Shown: positions 44,392 through 57,092, numbered from the stretch's first letter. The stretch: 64,000 nucleotides of DNA from Mactra quadrangularis (GCA_025267735.1 CM046304.1:8804001-8868000); one strand, 5' to 3'. Program-made: numbers and translations. Notes: generated by a model from the letters alone, not told the origin.

Positions 44392-45934
44392 ACGCATACC
44401 CACTATAACAACTAACAATTTCAGTAAAATATTTAACCGGAAGTAGATAAATATTTATTAATTAATTCTGGGGCTCAGAGTGTCGGACGTGCGAGTCTGC
44501 TGCCAATTGCAGACTGATTAAAATTGACTAATTTTCTCCTTTTATACTCTTCGTAACAACTTTATTCAATGAGCGTCTTAAAACAAAGACGTACTAATGC
44601 ATCTTTTGACCCAGATGAACTGACCTCACATTGGACAATGTTAAAACCCGTATCTCCGTACCAATAATCGTCACATTAGTACGGACTCGCATATTGTATT
44701 TTAAGTAGTAGAACCCCTATATTTTTGGACTTTAAATTATTTAGGTCTATACATTTGTTAAACTCGCTGGAATTTATCCTTATTATCATCTTAGTGTATA
44801 TATTTATTGTTGAGAAAAGTTATTTTAATTGATTTTAGAAATCGTACTTCACAGTTTTGTTTTTCTTAAGTTTTCTTACAAATTTTTACAGAAGCCTTAT
44901 CAAGCTAAAGGCTGGAGATATAAGCACAAAGTGCTTCATATTTCCTATTTGGGATCACCATAGTCTGTATAGACTCCATTGAATTTACTACTCTGATATA
45001 CCTACAGTACAATGTCGAGGAGCTGATCACTAGCTGGAACGTAACAATACTTATACTGACATTAAGTTTACTTATCTTTGCTTACCATGGTATGTATTTT
45101 CTTTTTTAAGCTCCTGTAAAGAAATGTTACAAATCATACGAGAATGGTGAAAACAAGTCAGTTCCCCGAAGTTCCTTGTACAGGTGACAGATTCACTCAA
45201 AAAACCTTCGTCATTTTGTGAGAATTCATTGGAAAATGATCAAGGTAATAATGCTATCTAAATTATGAATGACAACTATAATAATATTATATGTTTGTTT
45301 TATAACCAGTAAAAAAATATAATTATTTATCTAGTCCATTCTTTCTCTGTAGTGAAATTATTTATAAATGAGAGAAAGCAATTTAATTTGATTATTTAAA
45401 ATAATAGCTGCACAGCACCTAAGAGCACAACTACATGAAATTACCTAACTGTTTAACTTTTTTGTCAAAAATTCCATGGTAATATTTGCAGGCGCGTAGG
45501 AGCAGGAGCCACCGCCCCAATATTCTGGCAAGCAGTGGCAATAGGGTCAAGAATTTTACATGACCCATATCAAACAGCTTCAGGTCTCGTTATAATACAA
45601 AGATAAAACAGGGTGTACTATAATAGCTGGAAATCGAGTTTCAGAGGCCTACATTTAGAAAAACTTTTTGACAGGGGTGGGGATGCATTCGCAATCAATT
45701 CAAGGAATAGTCACGGACATTGTCATCAGACAGCTCTTGTTCATCTACTTCAAAAATAATTCATGATATTCATATTCATAATTGTGGTAAAAAAAAATTT
45801 TGAAAAAATCAAGATGAATTTCTCTATGATGCAAACATGAGAGTTCTAATATTTCTATGACTGTTATATATTTCAGACTGTGAAATTGATGTTCAGCCCC
45901 TCGTACAAATGAAAATGTTGTACAAAGTGCAGAT
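44392..45934. other. Region without a recognisable gene
   Basis: Mostly AT-rich. A short GC-richer stretch at 45492-45560 has no continuing frame. It may contain the 5' end of the CACTA element, but no CACTA terminus was identified. Confidence 0.35.
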
Positions 45935-48642
45935 ATGGACAATGCTGAGACTTTAAATAGTACATCTGGAGTCTGTGACCTAACACAAAGTAACGTCAGT
46001 GATAGCGATTTGAGTAACACAGATACCTTGTCTGAAAGTGATATTTCAGCAATTGATACATCAAGTACAGATTCTTCTAGCTTAGACTCTACAATGGAAT
46101 CAGGCAAGTTCAGTGAAAAGTTTCATGGTAGCAGATATAAAAGAATTATTAAGAAAAGTATTGAATGCACCAGGTATGTCCACCAGTACTTCCAAGACCA
46201 ACTTTCTTAATTTGCCTACCTGATTGATGCTAAGTTCAGGTAATGTGATCATCGGAGTTTTTGTCTGTCTATGCTTAACCTTGTCTGATCTTAAATTAAC
46301 TGCATCAGCATGTTTGAATGAGTTCTTGGGCAATGTCATGATTAACAGCGCATCTGGGTTAAAACACTAGGGGTAAATTTATTAAAAACCCATGACCATG
46401 TGATTGAGGTGACATTTGTGTTAGCATTGTCATAAAACTTGATCACAATTAATAACTGCAAGATGCAATGTTTTTACCCCAAAGTGTCTAATGTAATGCA
46501 TTAACAATTAATTAAAACTAAGTGAAAAAAACCAGCTAAAAGAATAATTTCTCATTAAAAAAATAACAGCTAAAAGAATAATTGCTCATTTCATTTGTAT
46601 TATTAAAATATTGTATGACTTGTTTTCACGACATAACATGTATATCTTAAAGCACACTTTAAAAAGAAGTCTTATGAGTGTATTTCAAAAATATTGAGCT
46701 AGTTGGTACAAATTATTACCCTCTATTTACATGGTTGTGGATAACAATGATGTCAGGTAATGAGCTGCTTTACTGTTTGACTCTGTAAATATTTCACTAT
46801 ATGCCATGTAACCAGTATTGTTTTTATGTTTCAGGTATTATTGAAGATATCAAAAAGACCTTGACAGATATTGAACAAATTATGAACTCTGATACTCTTA
46901 GTGACATACATCATGGTGATATATACAAAAAGCAATTTGCTAATACAAGTGAACATGAAATCAGGCTTACTGGCATTCTTAATACTGATGGGATAAACTT
47001 GTATAAATCTTCAAAAGTTGAACTTTGGCCTGTTTATTTAGCAATTAATGAGTTAAGCCCCCAGATTTTCAAGGGAAAATATTCTTCTTGTAGCATTATG
47101 GCAAGGAAGAGGGAAACCCCCATTCAGGATTTACTTTGAAAACATTAGTCAAGAAATTAATATGTTAACAGAGGAAGGTTTTCAGCTGGATACAGACGGT
47201 GAAGTTTTAAGAGTGTACTTATCTGTAATTGGCTTAACTTTAGATTTGCCAGCAAAGGCTGGTGTATTGAATATGACACAGTATAATGGCTTAGAAGCTT
47301 GCATAACATGTGAGGAACCAGGCCTTGTTGTTTCCCAGGGCCGAGGACACTGTAGGAGCTATCCTTATAGGCAACCAGTATCTCGCTTTCCTGAACGTAC
47401 AGCTGAAAATGTATTGGCATTGACGAATAGAGCAACAATCCGTAACAGGCAAAAAGGATTCAAAGGTTTATCTGGAGTTGCTTACTTGTCAAAGTTTGAT
47501 TTAGTGTATGGCACTGTGCCGGACTACATGCATTGTGTCTTGCTAGGTATTGTTAAAACAATTCTGAGTAAGTGGTTCTCCCCAACTGAATCTGGACATG
47601 ACTACTTTGTGGGCAAACACCTAAAGCAGATAAATGAAAGACTTCTTAAGATACAGCCACCTCACTATATAGAACGTCTTCCTCGGGACATTGAAAAACA
47701 TTACGCGAATCTCAAAGCCACAGAACTACAAGCATTCTTACTTTTTTATGGATTAATTTGTCTTCATGGTATTCAGGAAGACAGATTTTTGCAGCATTAT
47801 ACACTTCTGTCTGAAGCTATTTATTTATTGCTTGGTGACAAGATAACTACAAATTGTCTAGAGAGAAGTGAATTTTTGCTGAACAATTTCTATTCTCAGT
47901 TCAGTGACTTATATGGAAGTGGATCTTGCAGACTAAATGTCCACAATGCATGTGTACACTTGCCAATGTATGTCAGAAAATTAGGGCCTATTTGGTGTTG
48001 GAGTTGTTTCGCATTTGAAGACGCCAATGCGATGATTATGCAATCTGTTCATGGTACAGGCGATGTGGTTAAACAAGCTCTTCGTAAACAAGAAAAGCAA
48101 TGTTTATCCGCTCATCAGACAAGATTCAGTTGTATTCATCAAAATATTTGAAAGTGTCCCATCATGCACAAAATTGTGATGTCCTGAGTTCTTTGAAGCT
48201 AGTACCTAATACCTTACCTGTTGATGTTATAGAAGCACTTGGTGTTAAAAACTGTGGCCATCTTCGAAAAGTTTTAAGAATTTGTGTAAATGGTGAAAGA
48301 TTCTATAGTTATGAATATTCGAGAATGAAAAAGAGGAATAGCCACACAGTGTTGTACTCCATAAATAAAATTGGTCAGATTCAGTATTTTGTATTGAACC
48401 CTCAATCCAATTTAGCTTATGCAGTTATAAATGAAATGAATGAATGTGTTCATACTTGGCTTAGACATTTTCTGGCAGTCAAGCATTTACAGTCTGTAGT
48501 GAGGACTGATCATCATTATAGGACTGTACCTGTAGATCAATTAAACGCAACATTACATTATATGACATCACCTGCTGGTAATAATATTGAAGGAGTAGTA
48601 GTGAAGATGCCAAATGGTGGAGGTCATGCAATTTTCAAATAA
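45935..48642 (+). pseudogene. CACTA/EnSpm (TNP2-like) transposase, frameshifted
   Basis: The core is 46835-48642. It has NTDGINLYKSSKVELWPVYL and GRGKPPFRIYFENIS, then DLPAKAGVLNMTQYNGLEAC with a CxxC pair. YGTVPDYMHCVLLGIVK and NVHNACVHLPMYVRKLGPIW follow. A C-terminal stretch of about 175 residues ends in the stop at 48642. This order matches animal EnSpm/CACTA transposases. One frameshift is near 47088 and a second near 48100. A first exon (about 45935-46173), rich in Ser and Asp (SDSDLSNTDTLSESDISAID), has a GTATGT donor at 46174, and a TTTCAG acceptor lies at 46834. Its S/D-rich frame does not join in phase, so that link is tentative. The element is probably immobile, unless the indels are assembly errors. 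Confidence 0.78.
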
Positions 48643-48942
48643 TTTATGTTTAAATGACAATAACAAAAATACAGCTGACTTGTACATTCTTGGCTACTCT
48701 TTAAAGATAAACAAGTTATCCCTTTTTAAGCTCACCTCAGCTAAAAGCTCATGGTGAACTATTAGGATCAGTGAATGTTTGTTGTACATTATAATTGTAA
48801 ATACACATTGACTACTTAAAGCATGTATGATCAAAATTGAATGTTTGTAACCTATAATTCTGGTATAAAATTGAACTTGTACTGAATGAGTCATGTGCCC
48901 ATTACTTAGAATATTTGCAATATTTGACCTTGTCTGTCCTCA
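48643..48942. other. 3' flank of the CACTA transposase
   Basis: No gene. It includes a decayed 'ctcacctcagctaaaagctcatggtgaac' piece of the bivalve-type repeat at about 48730-48758. Confidence 0.4.
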
Positions 48943-49409
48943 TGTATCTTCATTTCATGACCAATTCAAATAAAGTTCAAATACCTGTACAACAAGATTA
49001 TGCATGTATTTTCAATTATTTCTCAAGAAGATTTCAAAAATTGTAGTCATAGAAGTATAAAATATTCATGACTTTTTGTCAGGAACAGTTATGAATGTTT
49101 TCAGGAATAAATATTATAAAACAATACTCAGAGAATGTTCATCATTTTCTTTCAAGAATTTTCTTGAGTTCTATAGGTATATTTCTATTCATGAAACAAT
49201 CTTGATTAATTCTTGAACTGCTTCATGAATATTTCAAGAATTTTCTAAAATTGTCAATAATGCTTGATATCTTCATGAAGTGGACCAAATGACACTTCAT
49301 GCATAAAACTTCATGAAGTCAGATTAAGAAGTCATGAAGAGCTGTTCATGAATAATTCATAATGTTGATGAAAAATTCATGATTTCATGAATTCCATTTC
49401 GCCGGGGTA
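48943..49409. repeat. TTCATGAA-rich dispersed repeat ending CCATTTCGCCGGGGTA
   Basis: The palindromic word TTCATGA or a close form (TCATGAA, TTCAAGAA) occurs more than fifteen times in 470 bases. The right end TTCCATTTCGCCGGGGTA is the inverse of the start at 35476-35495 (TACCCCGGCGAAATGGA), so it is one end of a repeat family. Confidence 0.65.
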
Positions 49410-50664
49410 CCAATAGCATGTTCTATTAATAAAATTATGTAATAAATGTATAAAGCGAATCCGAACGTTTATAAATGCTGTCGCTCAAATCTCAGACGGT
49501 TTGATGGCCGCCATTTTGACAAAATTACAAGATCACATGACCGAAATAAAAGAAATAGACTCTATTTGGGCATACATTTTAATGACGTATGGTGTTTCCA
49601 AAGATAAAAGAGGCCCCAAGCGGAAAATTTCCTAATTAAAGGTTTGGAAAAAAGCTCCGTTGAAAATATAGCAAATTTTCAGAATGTAATAATTATCTGT
49701 AAATCGGCTCGTTCGGCATGACATGGCATAGTACACAACTAATAATTAAACTTTATTCTATAAGAATAAATAATCACCTTATCCCCCCTGTATTGCAGCA
49801 AGCTGTCGATTACTAGTTAAAATTACCCCTTCGAAAGCCTTAACGCACTCTTTAGGTCGTCAGGGGAGGAAATTTGATCGCACGTCCGGTTTATCCGAAA
49901 TAGCGACACTATCGTACGAAATAATTATTCTCTCTCGCAATTTTCATAGTTTTAATTACTGTCATTGGAAAACTTGAACATTGTAAGGTATGGCGTGGTT
50001 TATTGTGGTTTTTTTTCTATCTTCCTCACATTAAACTAACTCATTACATTTTAAATGAATATGATTCAGTCAGTTGTGATGATAATAGTCCGAACGAGCA
50101 GACAAAAATGATTGACCAATCGAGTGTTTTGAATTAAAGGCTGTAGTGGGCCTTTATAAAACTGACCAGATAGATGCATTTGTACACCACGTATTGGGAG
50201 TACACAGCTTCCTGAATGAATTTGAAAAAAGTGTCATGGTCATTTTCTAGAAGTTGTGATCTTGGCATCTCTAAGACTAAGTACAAGGACTCTATGTTAT
50301 AAATTATAGGGTCTTTGCTTAGTCATTAATATAATTTTACAATAAATTGTTATTGTAGTGGTGCTGATTATGTACAAAGAATCCGAGTTAAACCCTAAAA
50401 GTCAAGACCTATTCAGGTTTGCTAGAGAGTTACTTAACGACGACGTAACGTTTAGAAAACAATAAAAAATCGTCGTAAAACTCAACGTCGTTTTTTGTCT
50501 ACACGCCGTCATGTTTTTGAGCATAACGTGAAATTAAGCCGGTGACATTTTTTTTATTTGAAAGATATATTTTGTATGTACCAATCTTTATATGTAAAAA
50601 ATCAGGGGGTCGATCGTGAACAAATTGTCGAAATTTAAAGTTGAAAATCAAGTTATCGATTTTT
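49410..50664. other. Region without a recognisable gene
   Basis: AT-rich with a few CG-containing words (for example AACGACGACGTAACG at about 50437 and AACTCAACGTCG at about 50479, partly inverted). No supportable feature. Confidence 0.35.
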
Positions 50665-50963
50665 AAGTTTAGCGCTCCAAAGCGCTAAACTTATTACCAG
50701 CATTCGACAGCCGTTGCCAAGTTTCGCCACTATAAGTCAAATAAAAAGTAGTTCTATTGATCTCTATTTTACCACAACCACTAAGTTTTCCTTTATAGTA
50801 TGTACGAATGGTCTCTCTTTTACGAAATAATAGTCCAAAATACATCATATAGAACATAAAATCATTAACAATATGCTGTCCCAAAGTGATTGTTTTATAT
50901 TGGGCACGTTTCACGTAGCTAGCGCTTATTTGTTACAAAAATCGCTTACAAGTAAGCGCTAGC
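50665..50963. repeat. Small element bounded by two AGCGCTA hairpins
   Basis: A perfect hairpin AAGTTTAGCGCT-CCAA-AGCGCTAAACTT (50665-50692) and a second hairpin (50918-50963; arms GCTAGCGCTTATTTGT and its partner, 15 of 16 paired) share the word TAGCGCT. They frame a minus-strand 81-codon frame (50914-50669) that has no recognisable family. This could be a tiny MITE; nothing else supports that. Confidence 0.5.
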
Positions 50964-51839
50964 TAGCGATTAGCCTTGTGGAAAGTGCCCATATGTATAC
51001 GCACAACGATATCGAACTTTTTTTTCAATGACGTCATTCAACTCACGCTGCAGGCTGTACATAGCCATTTTTTTGCTGTCACAACTTGTTGTTTTTGAAT
51101 TAAACTGTAAGTATTATTGCCTATCTTGATTTGCATTGTATTTTACATTTGTTATGCTTTACGTATTCATCTAAGCTGTCTCGCCTAGTCTGTGTTCCCG
51201 AACTGAAGTAATCAAACTGAAAATAAGGTCATACACAGATTCCGATGCTTAGTCGTGTTCGTTAGGGCGTGGGCGACATTTTGTGTGTACAGAGCTTTAT
51301 TAGAGGGTTCTAGCAGCAAGCTATTGGCTTGTCTTTTTTGTTTTATTTATAAATTTGCTATAAGTTGGTGTATCGCGAAGTTCTTTAGTTTTAGACTTCT
51401 TACATTGGATGTGATTAAAGTTTTAACGTTTGTTTACATTATCATATGTTCGTGTTTACAGTAAGACAAGGGAAGTAACTCTCTACGTTCTGCTTCTGAG
51501 TGCACTATAAAGGCATAATTGACTCGATCTTCTGTGAACCGAATTGTTAAAAGATGATGATTATTTAAATGTACTTGTTCATTGTCTTTATAATATTCAT
51601 ATGTCAACCCGCTTTTATTCATACCCAGCCTGAACCTAGTTTGCGTTCTCAGGAGTTGTTATTTACAATATTTTTATATTTCATTAAACTTAAGTACAGT
51701 CCTGAGCTAAATTTTAATAAGTTCCCAGTGAAATTGACATAATATAATCTTACATAGTATGAAGAGGCTCTTTGATTGGTTTATTTTTGTGTCTTAGTTT
51801 GACATTTATTCATGTATTTTTTTTAATTTTTACTCAGAT
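50964..51839. other. Region without a recognisable gene
   Basis: AT-rich, no convincing exon; short frames only. Confidence 0.35.
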
Positions 51840-51950
51840 TTACATAGTGTCAACACAAATTAGGTAATTTTAATTTTATCGGGCCCAACTCACCTAACCA
51901 ATCTTTCCTAGACCTTTATCCGAAACCAGTACTTACCTCTCATTCTTGTA
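51840..51950 (-). repeat. Degenerate fragment of the SINE found at 53829
   Basis: CAACACAAATTAGGTAATTT...CACCTAACCAATCTTTCCTAG parallels the SINE body CAACACAATTTAGGTCATTT...CACCTAACCTAGCTTTCCTGG. The tRNA head is missing. Confidence 0.65.
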
Positions 51951-52754
51951 AATAAACAGATAGTAAACATAAATGAATTTAGATATTGAAAAATCGTTTA
52001 TGAAAAAAAATATATTTTGAACTTTTGGAAATTATATACTCATAATTAAATACTAGGAAATTATATTTAGAACACTTAGAAATGATATGTTGAACTCTTG
52101 GATTTGAGATATTGAACTCTTGGATTTGAGATATTCTCATAATGAATATTCACACCAAGATAACTAAATTTATACTAGGTTCAATTAACTATTTGTATTG
52201 TATTTTTATCTTTTAAGATGGCTTCAACATCTAGAATAACACCATATGGCGAAATAGTTAATTATGAGTAGTTGATGTCATAAAACCAAGCAGCTATACA
52301 GGACTGTACAGATGGGTGGAATTAAGCAGGCTGCTACTGCTGCTTGTACTGATGGAGATTATGTGATAAAGTTGATGTGTTATTTTAACACAAATTCAAA
52401 TTCAAAAAGGTACTTATGTTGTATGTATATCCATGAAATATATGTCTATCATAAGTTCATTTATTGCTTGAAAGGCTCCTTAGCATGTCAATCCAGGAGG
52501 TAAATAATTGAGTGCAAAAAATGGACATTATCTGTAAATTTATGAGGATTGGTTATTAAGTCTGGAGAGACTGCTATAGATAACATGCATCTCTACATTT
52601 TTGAAACTGTTTATATTTCAAGTCTGGTGTTTTGTGATTTTTTAATGTAATATTACATCTAATGTAATATTGAAACTTTAAACTAATTATTCAGTTGCTA
52701 TTACCCACTCTAGAAACGAAACAACTAAAGCATTTTGTCTCTACTGTACACTAA
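51951..52754. other. Spacer upstream of the transposase-like gene
   Basis: AT-rich. TCTTGGATTTGAGATATTGAAC is duplicated in tandem at about 52095-52135. No gene supported. Confidence 0.4.
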
Positions 52755-52990
52755 GGCGCGCGTAATACTTGAATATTTTTGAGTATAACGTAAGTAAATG
52801 GTAAGTATATGGTAAGTATAACGTACGTGCGTATCGCAGCGTATAATGCGTATGTGCGTATGCTTCGTATATCGTATCGTATCGCATCGCATCAATCGTA
52901 TGGTCAATTTTTATGGTATAAATCGTATGGTAAGCATCGTACGAACGTATTTAACGTATTCTTCGTATCGTACGTGATACATACACGTAT
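52755..52990 (+). repeat. CGTA-rich low-complexity tract
   Basis: More than twenty CGTA words in about 235 bases (for example GTATCGTATCGTATCGCATC at about 52871, TCGTACGAACGTATTTAACG at about 52938), in otherwise CpG-poor DNA. It ends about 100 bases before the ATG of the downstream gene, so it may be part of its promoter or a young microsatellite. Confidence 0.75.
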
Positions 52991-53089
52991 ATGAAATAAA
53001 AGGACTATCAAAATTGAATTGTGATTTGCACTCTTTAATATAAATTTTATTAATTGACAACGAGTTTTTTTCACGACCGAAAGGAAATT

Positions 53090-56000
53090 ATGGACACCGT
53101 TAAACTTGTAAATCGTGTAAATCGCTTTTCGCCTTCCATAAAGCAGGATATCATTCTTTTTAATCGAGAAGGATTAGCCATTTCTGGAATTCAGAGAAAA
53201 ATAATTGAACAACACAACATAAGATGCTCATATCAAGGTATAAAGAATTTCTTGGAACGCTACAGAAGAACTGGTTCCATTACAGACCCTCTAAAAAGGT
53301 TCGTATAATTAACGTTCAAGTTTCATTTCATTAATCAACTGGCGTGTTCTTTTAAATAATGTGTTTTGGGTTTATTCTGACTGGTCTGTTGTTGTATGCA
53401 GAATTTTCAATTAAATTTCAACAACTTATAAATTTGATAATGTTCTTGAGACTTGACTAATGGAAGGGCATGTACCAAGTGTCATTGTGGAGGAGTGTAA
53501 ACCTATGTTGTCATTGAAAATCTCTTACTTAGTTATATAAGTTCCAGTTGAATTAGAATCTCAGAGATGCATCTATCAACACTGGATCGGTAATCGTGCA
53601 TGATCAATCTAGCAGCCTGTCGTTATAACCTTTTCAGGCTGTCATTGTTGGTCTGAAAGAAGGGATCCTACATGAATATGTAACTACCCTAACTTAGCTT
53701 TGATATCATAAGGGCAAGATAGGGTTTTCCTGAAGCTTTTAGGCATTAGTCCTTCCTCGAATCTTGATAAAAGAAAGCTTTGCTCTTTAATTGTCTTTGT
53801 ATTTATTGGATTAATTAATTACATAAAGTATTTATTCATTTATTTATTGGATTTAACGCCGTATCAACACAATTTAGGTCATTTCACGGCGTCCAGCGCA
53901 CCTAACCTAGCTTTCCTGGACCATTGTCTATAACCTGTACTCACGTACCCTTCCATTAGGCCGGAAACTTCTCCATAATATCTAACTAATGGAGGAAAAT
54001 CGACATTATTGTCAAATTTTCATGGAAGGGTATAACCTCCCCGGGCGGGATTCGAACCCGCACCCCCTCGGGCACGAGTATCCAAATCCCGACGCGCTAC
54101 CAACTGCGCTATCGACCCGGGTTAATTACATAAAGCAACAACTGTTGAGTTACATAACCTGCACATGAAATAATATAAAAGGATCATTCATATACATCTG
54201 TAACAAATACTTACACACTTGCAGTGCATTCAAGTGATAGAATTGTGCAGTAGTCTGCCTTTGAGATGATATTTGTAGAGCGCGAAAAGTTCGACTCAAA
54301 GTGACCTTTCAATTTCCATCTAATAATCATCAACACATATCCTGACGAAAATCGGTATTATCCCCAATCTTCACTTGGGCAGAAATTGTCAATCTATAGA
54401 AGTATGATAATGTGTTAAACTTCATAACATTATCCTAACAGGTACAGAGGTACATGTTATGCTTATTCTTGCCTAAAGGTCATAAAAGAGAAATAAAAGC
54501 TTTTTCGTCTATTCTTATAAAATTGTGTTTTTCCATATTATAGGAAAAAGGAAGCAGTTAAGATAAAAGAAGGACATAAACAATTTATTGACTTATGGAT
54601 GAAGAAAAATCCTGAATTGACTGGAAATGAGATAAGTTTGAAATTTAAAGACGTATTTAATATAAACATCAGTAAATCTCAAATCAACAAAGTGAGAAAA
54701 CAGATTGGATGGACAGCAAAGAAAACTGGATACTGTCAATTGATTTCAGACATTAATAAGGAAAAAAGACATAGATGGGCACTCGATGCGTTATGTGAAA
54801 GGAAGACCTTCAAGAATGTGATATTTGTGGATGAGACCAGCATAGAGTTGAGTTCAAGTGGGAGATTATCTTTTTACAAATCAGAATTGGCTCTCGACAG
54901 CTTGCCCAATAAGGCACCTAAGCCTAAACATGCTTACAAGGTATTTTCATTTCTATTATCTGGATTAGTACACTGTATGTGTACTCAAAAGGAAATATTG
55001 AAAAAATTAACAATGAAGATTGTGTTGCTCCCCCCATATCTCTCTTATTTAGCAAGTTGGTCTTCAAAGAAAAAGTCAGTTGTAAGAGGTGCGCTGTGCG
55101 AGGTGTATTATGTTTTTCTATTTATATGTGACAGTGTATAAGCTTTGCTCTTTCTAAAATCGATCAAACATTTCACAAAAAAGTATACAAATGCTATTTT
55201 ACATGTGTATAGTTCTATTACATTAACCTGTCACAACTTGAATAATTACACAGTCACTGAATGTGTTATTATTTAACCTCTTTTTTTACCATTGAGCCAC
55301 CAATCAATATTAATTATTGATAATCTAACTATATATCCGATGATTTTGAATATCGGGGAAATAACAAGTTCGAAAGTGGTTTAAAATAGATTCAGTGACC
55401 GTGTAATTATTTAAGTTGTGACAGGTTAATGTAATAGAACTATACTAACCTTGATTTTCAATACCATCTGTCTTTTATTATTTTCTATGTTTAAATATAA
55501 TTATCACATAAATGGTTATTATACTAGTGCAGGTCTTGGAATTCCACAAATGCAAGTATAATTCATTGTAATAACTTGCCATTCCAGTCAAAAACTATCA
55601 GTGTATCGTCAGGCATTTGGGCGTATATTCATGACCTGTTTTGGAAAACAAGCTAAGAACACTGCAGAGGGCCAGTAGTGACATTATAAAATGTTAAAAG
55701 CAGAAAACATGATAATTATATGTTTGGCTAATGAGAATAATCAATTGTTTCACATAGCTACATCTATCCCTTATCTTTATACAACTACTGAACTAATAAT
55801 GTATCTCCATATTTCATTTTTTCATTTTAGGTACATATGTGGGGTGGTATTTCATACAGAGGAAGGACAGACTGTTGTATATTCACAGGAATTATGGACT
55901 CAGTGATCTATCAGGAAATATTGGAAAATAATCTTCTCAACTTTGTAGACAAAAACTTTCCTGATGGATTTCAATTGTATCAGGTAATACATTAAATATT

Positions 56001-57092
56001 TTAAATAATTTGTGGATTAAACTTCTACAGCATAGAAAGTTCAGTTTATTTTATAGATAAGTTTTATGGTCTCTATATCTTGTATATCTCAGACTCAGAG
56101 AATTAGCTTTGTCTTAATGTCAAAGCATTGAGATATAATACAATGAATTAACTCTCTATTTGTTGGTTGTATTATGATGTTTATTCATGATATTTTGTCA
56201 CACCCATTTAAACATGGTTTAATATAATATGGTATATATTCTTAATAAAACCTGCTGTTTCTCAGTGGCCTTGTTATAAAATGAGTTGATCGGAATGATT
56301 TAAACCTGAATATTTGGCTAATGCAATAGTTTTATCATGCCTACATGCTGCTTAACAAGCTGACTATAATAAACTACATGTATTGACAATGTATCATATT
56401 TTGTCCTTGTTTGAATTAGTTATTTAGGTTGTTTCTTGATTTAGCAATATAATTTGACTTGTTTCACTTCATACAGTTAATATAACTTGTCACTATGCTT
56501 CAAATTCATGAAGAAAGATCAATGAACTTAGCAACAGAACTGTAGCTCCATTATATGCCATTTCCAAACAGATCCCTTGGAAATACTTTGTAAAGTTTTG
56601 TTTTAAATGCAAGTTGACAAGGAAGTACAACTTATAGCGTGTTTATAATCATTGATATGTTTTTGAATAATTGTAAAGTCATTTACATCGAGCTGGCTTT
56701 CTCATGACAATCAGACCATACCTGCTCATTCTTACAAGATCAATCTTTACTTTATGCTTAATTTAAGCCCCTATTTAAAATTATTTCAGGATAATGACAG
56801 TAAACATAAATCAAAGTCTACTATGGATTGGTTTCAAAGGAAAGGTATCTTACACAGCATCATGGAAGTGCCTGCCTCAAGTCCTGACATAAATCCTATA
56901 GAAAACTTGTGGGGTGCAATGAAAGACTATTTATCCAAAGTTGTAAAACCAAAAAAGAAGGATGAACTTGTCACAGGAATTTGTTCCTTTTGGAATAGAC
57001 TAACACCACAGCATTGTGCTAAGTATATTGACCATATTCACAAAGTGTTACCTGAAGTTGTACTGAATCGTGGGGGTCCAACCAAGTACTAA
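53090..57092 (+). CDS. Intact four-exon Tc1/mariner-type DDE transposase-like gene
   Basis: Exons are 53090-53298, 54544-54940, 55831-55983 and 56790-57092. All have GT-AG introns and the phases match at every junction, giving about 353 residues with no stop. The N-terminal half has a paired-like helix-turn-helix region (FSPSIKQDIILFNREGLAIS, YQGIKNFLERYRRTGSITD) and a second one (LTGNEISLKFKDVFNINISK). The DDE core has NVIFVDETSIEL (first Asp), VHMWGGISYRGR, QDNDSKHKSK (second Asp) and SSPDINPIENLWG (Glu). I count 36 residues between the second Asp and the Glu, i.e. DD36E; a DD36E Tc1-like family ('Incomer') has been described in animals. Introns are unusual in Tc1 transposases and argue for a resident, perhaps domesticated, gene. 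No flanking inverted repeats were found. An AATAAA lies at 57672. Confidence 0.88.
53829..54121 (-). mobile_element. tRNA-headed SINE, 293 bp, with perfect 14-bp target duplication
   Basis: Read on the minus strand: a tRNA-like head with an A-box-like TAGCGCAGTTGGTAGCGC and a B box GGTTCGAATCC, a body with CCAGGAAAGCTAGGTTAGGT, then the tail GACCTAAATTGTGTTGATACGG and AATAAATGAATAAATA. It is flanked by TTAATTACATAAAG on both sides (53815-53828 and 54122-54135). It sits in intron 1 of the DDE gene, on the opposite strand. The tail resembles the 3' end of the RNase H LINE in this window. Confidence 0.93.
55208..55444. mobile_element. MITE, 237 bp, with about 55-bp terminal inverted repeats
   Basis: The left end TATAGTTCTATTACATTAAC continues as an inverted repeat of the right end for about 55 bases (to CACTGAAT), with two mismatches noted. 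It has no frame. It lies in intron 2 of the DDE gene. The target duplication is ambiguous (TA within TATA). Confidence 0.92.

Noticed and set aside
50669..50914. An 81-codon minus-strand gene
   Set aside because: No recognisable family and it overlaps the hairpin; described only as part of the small element.
54047..54121. A tRNA gene on the minus strand
   Set aside because: It is the head of the SINE with perfect target duplications; the tRNA fold is irregular.
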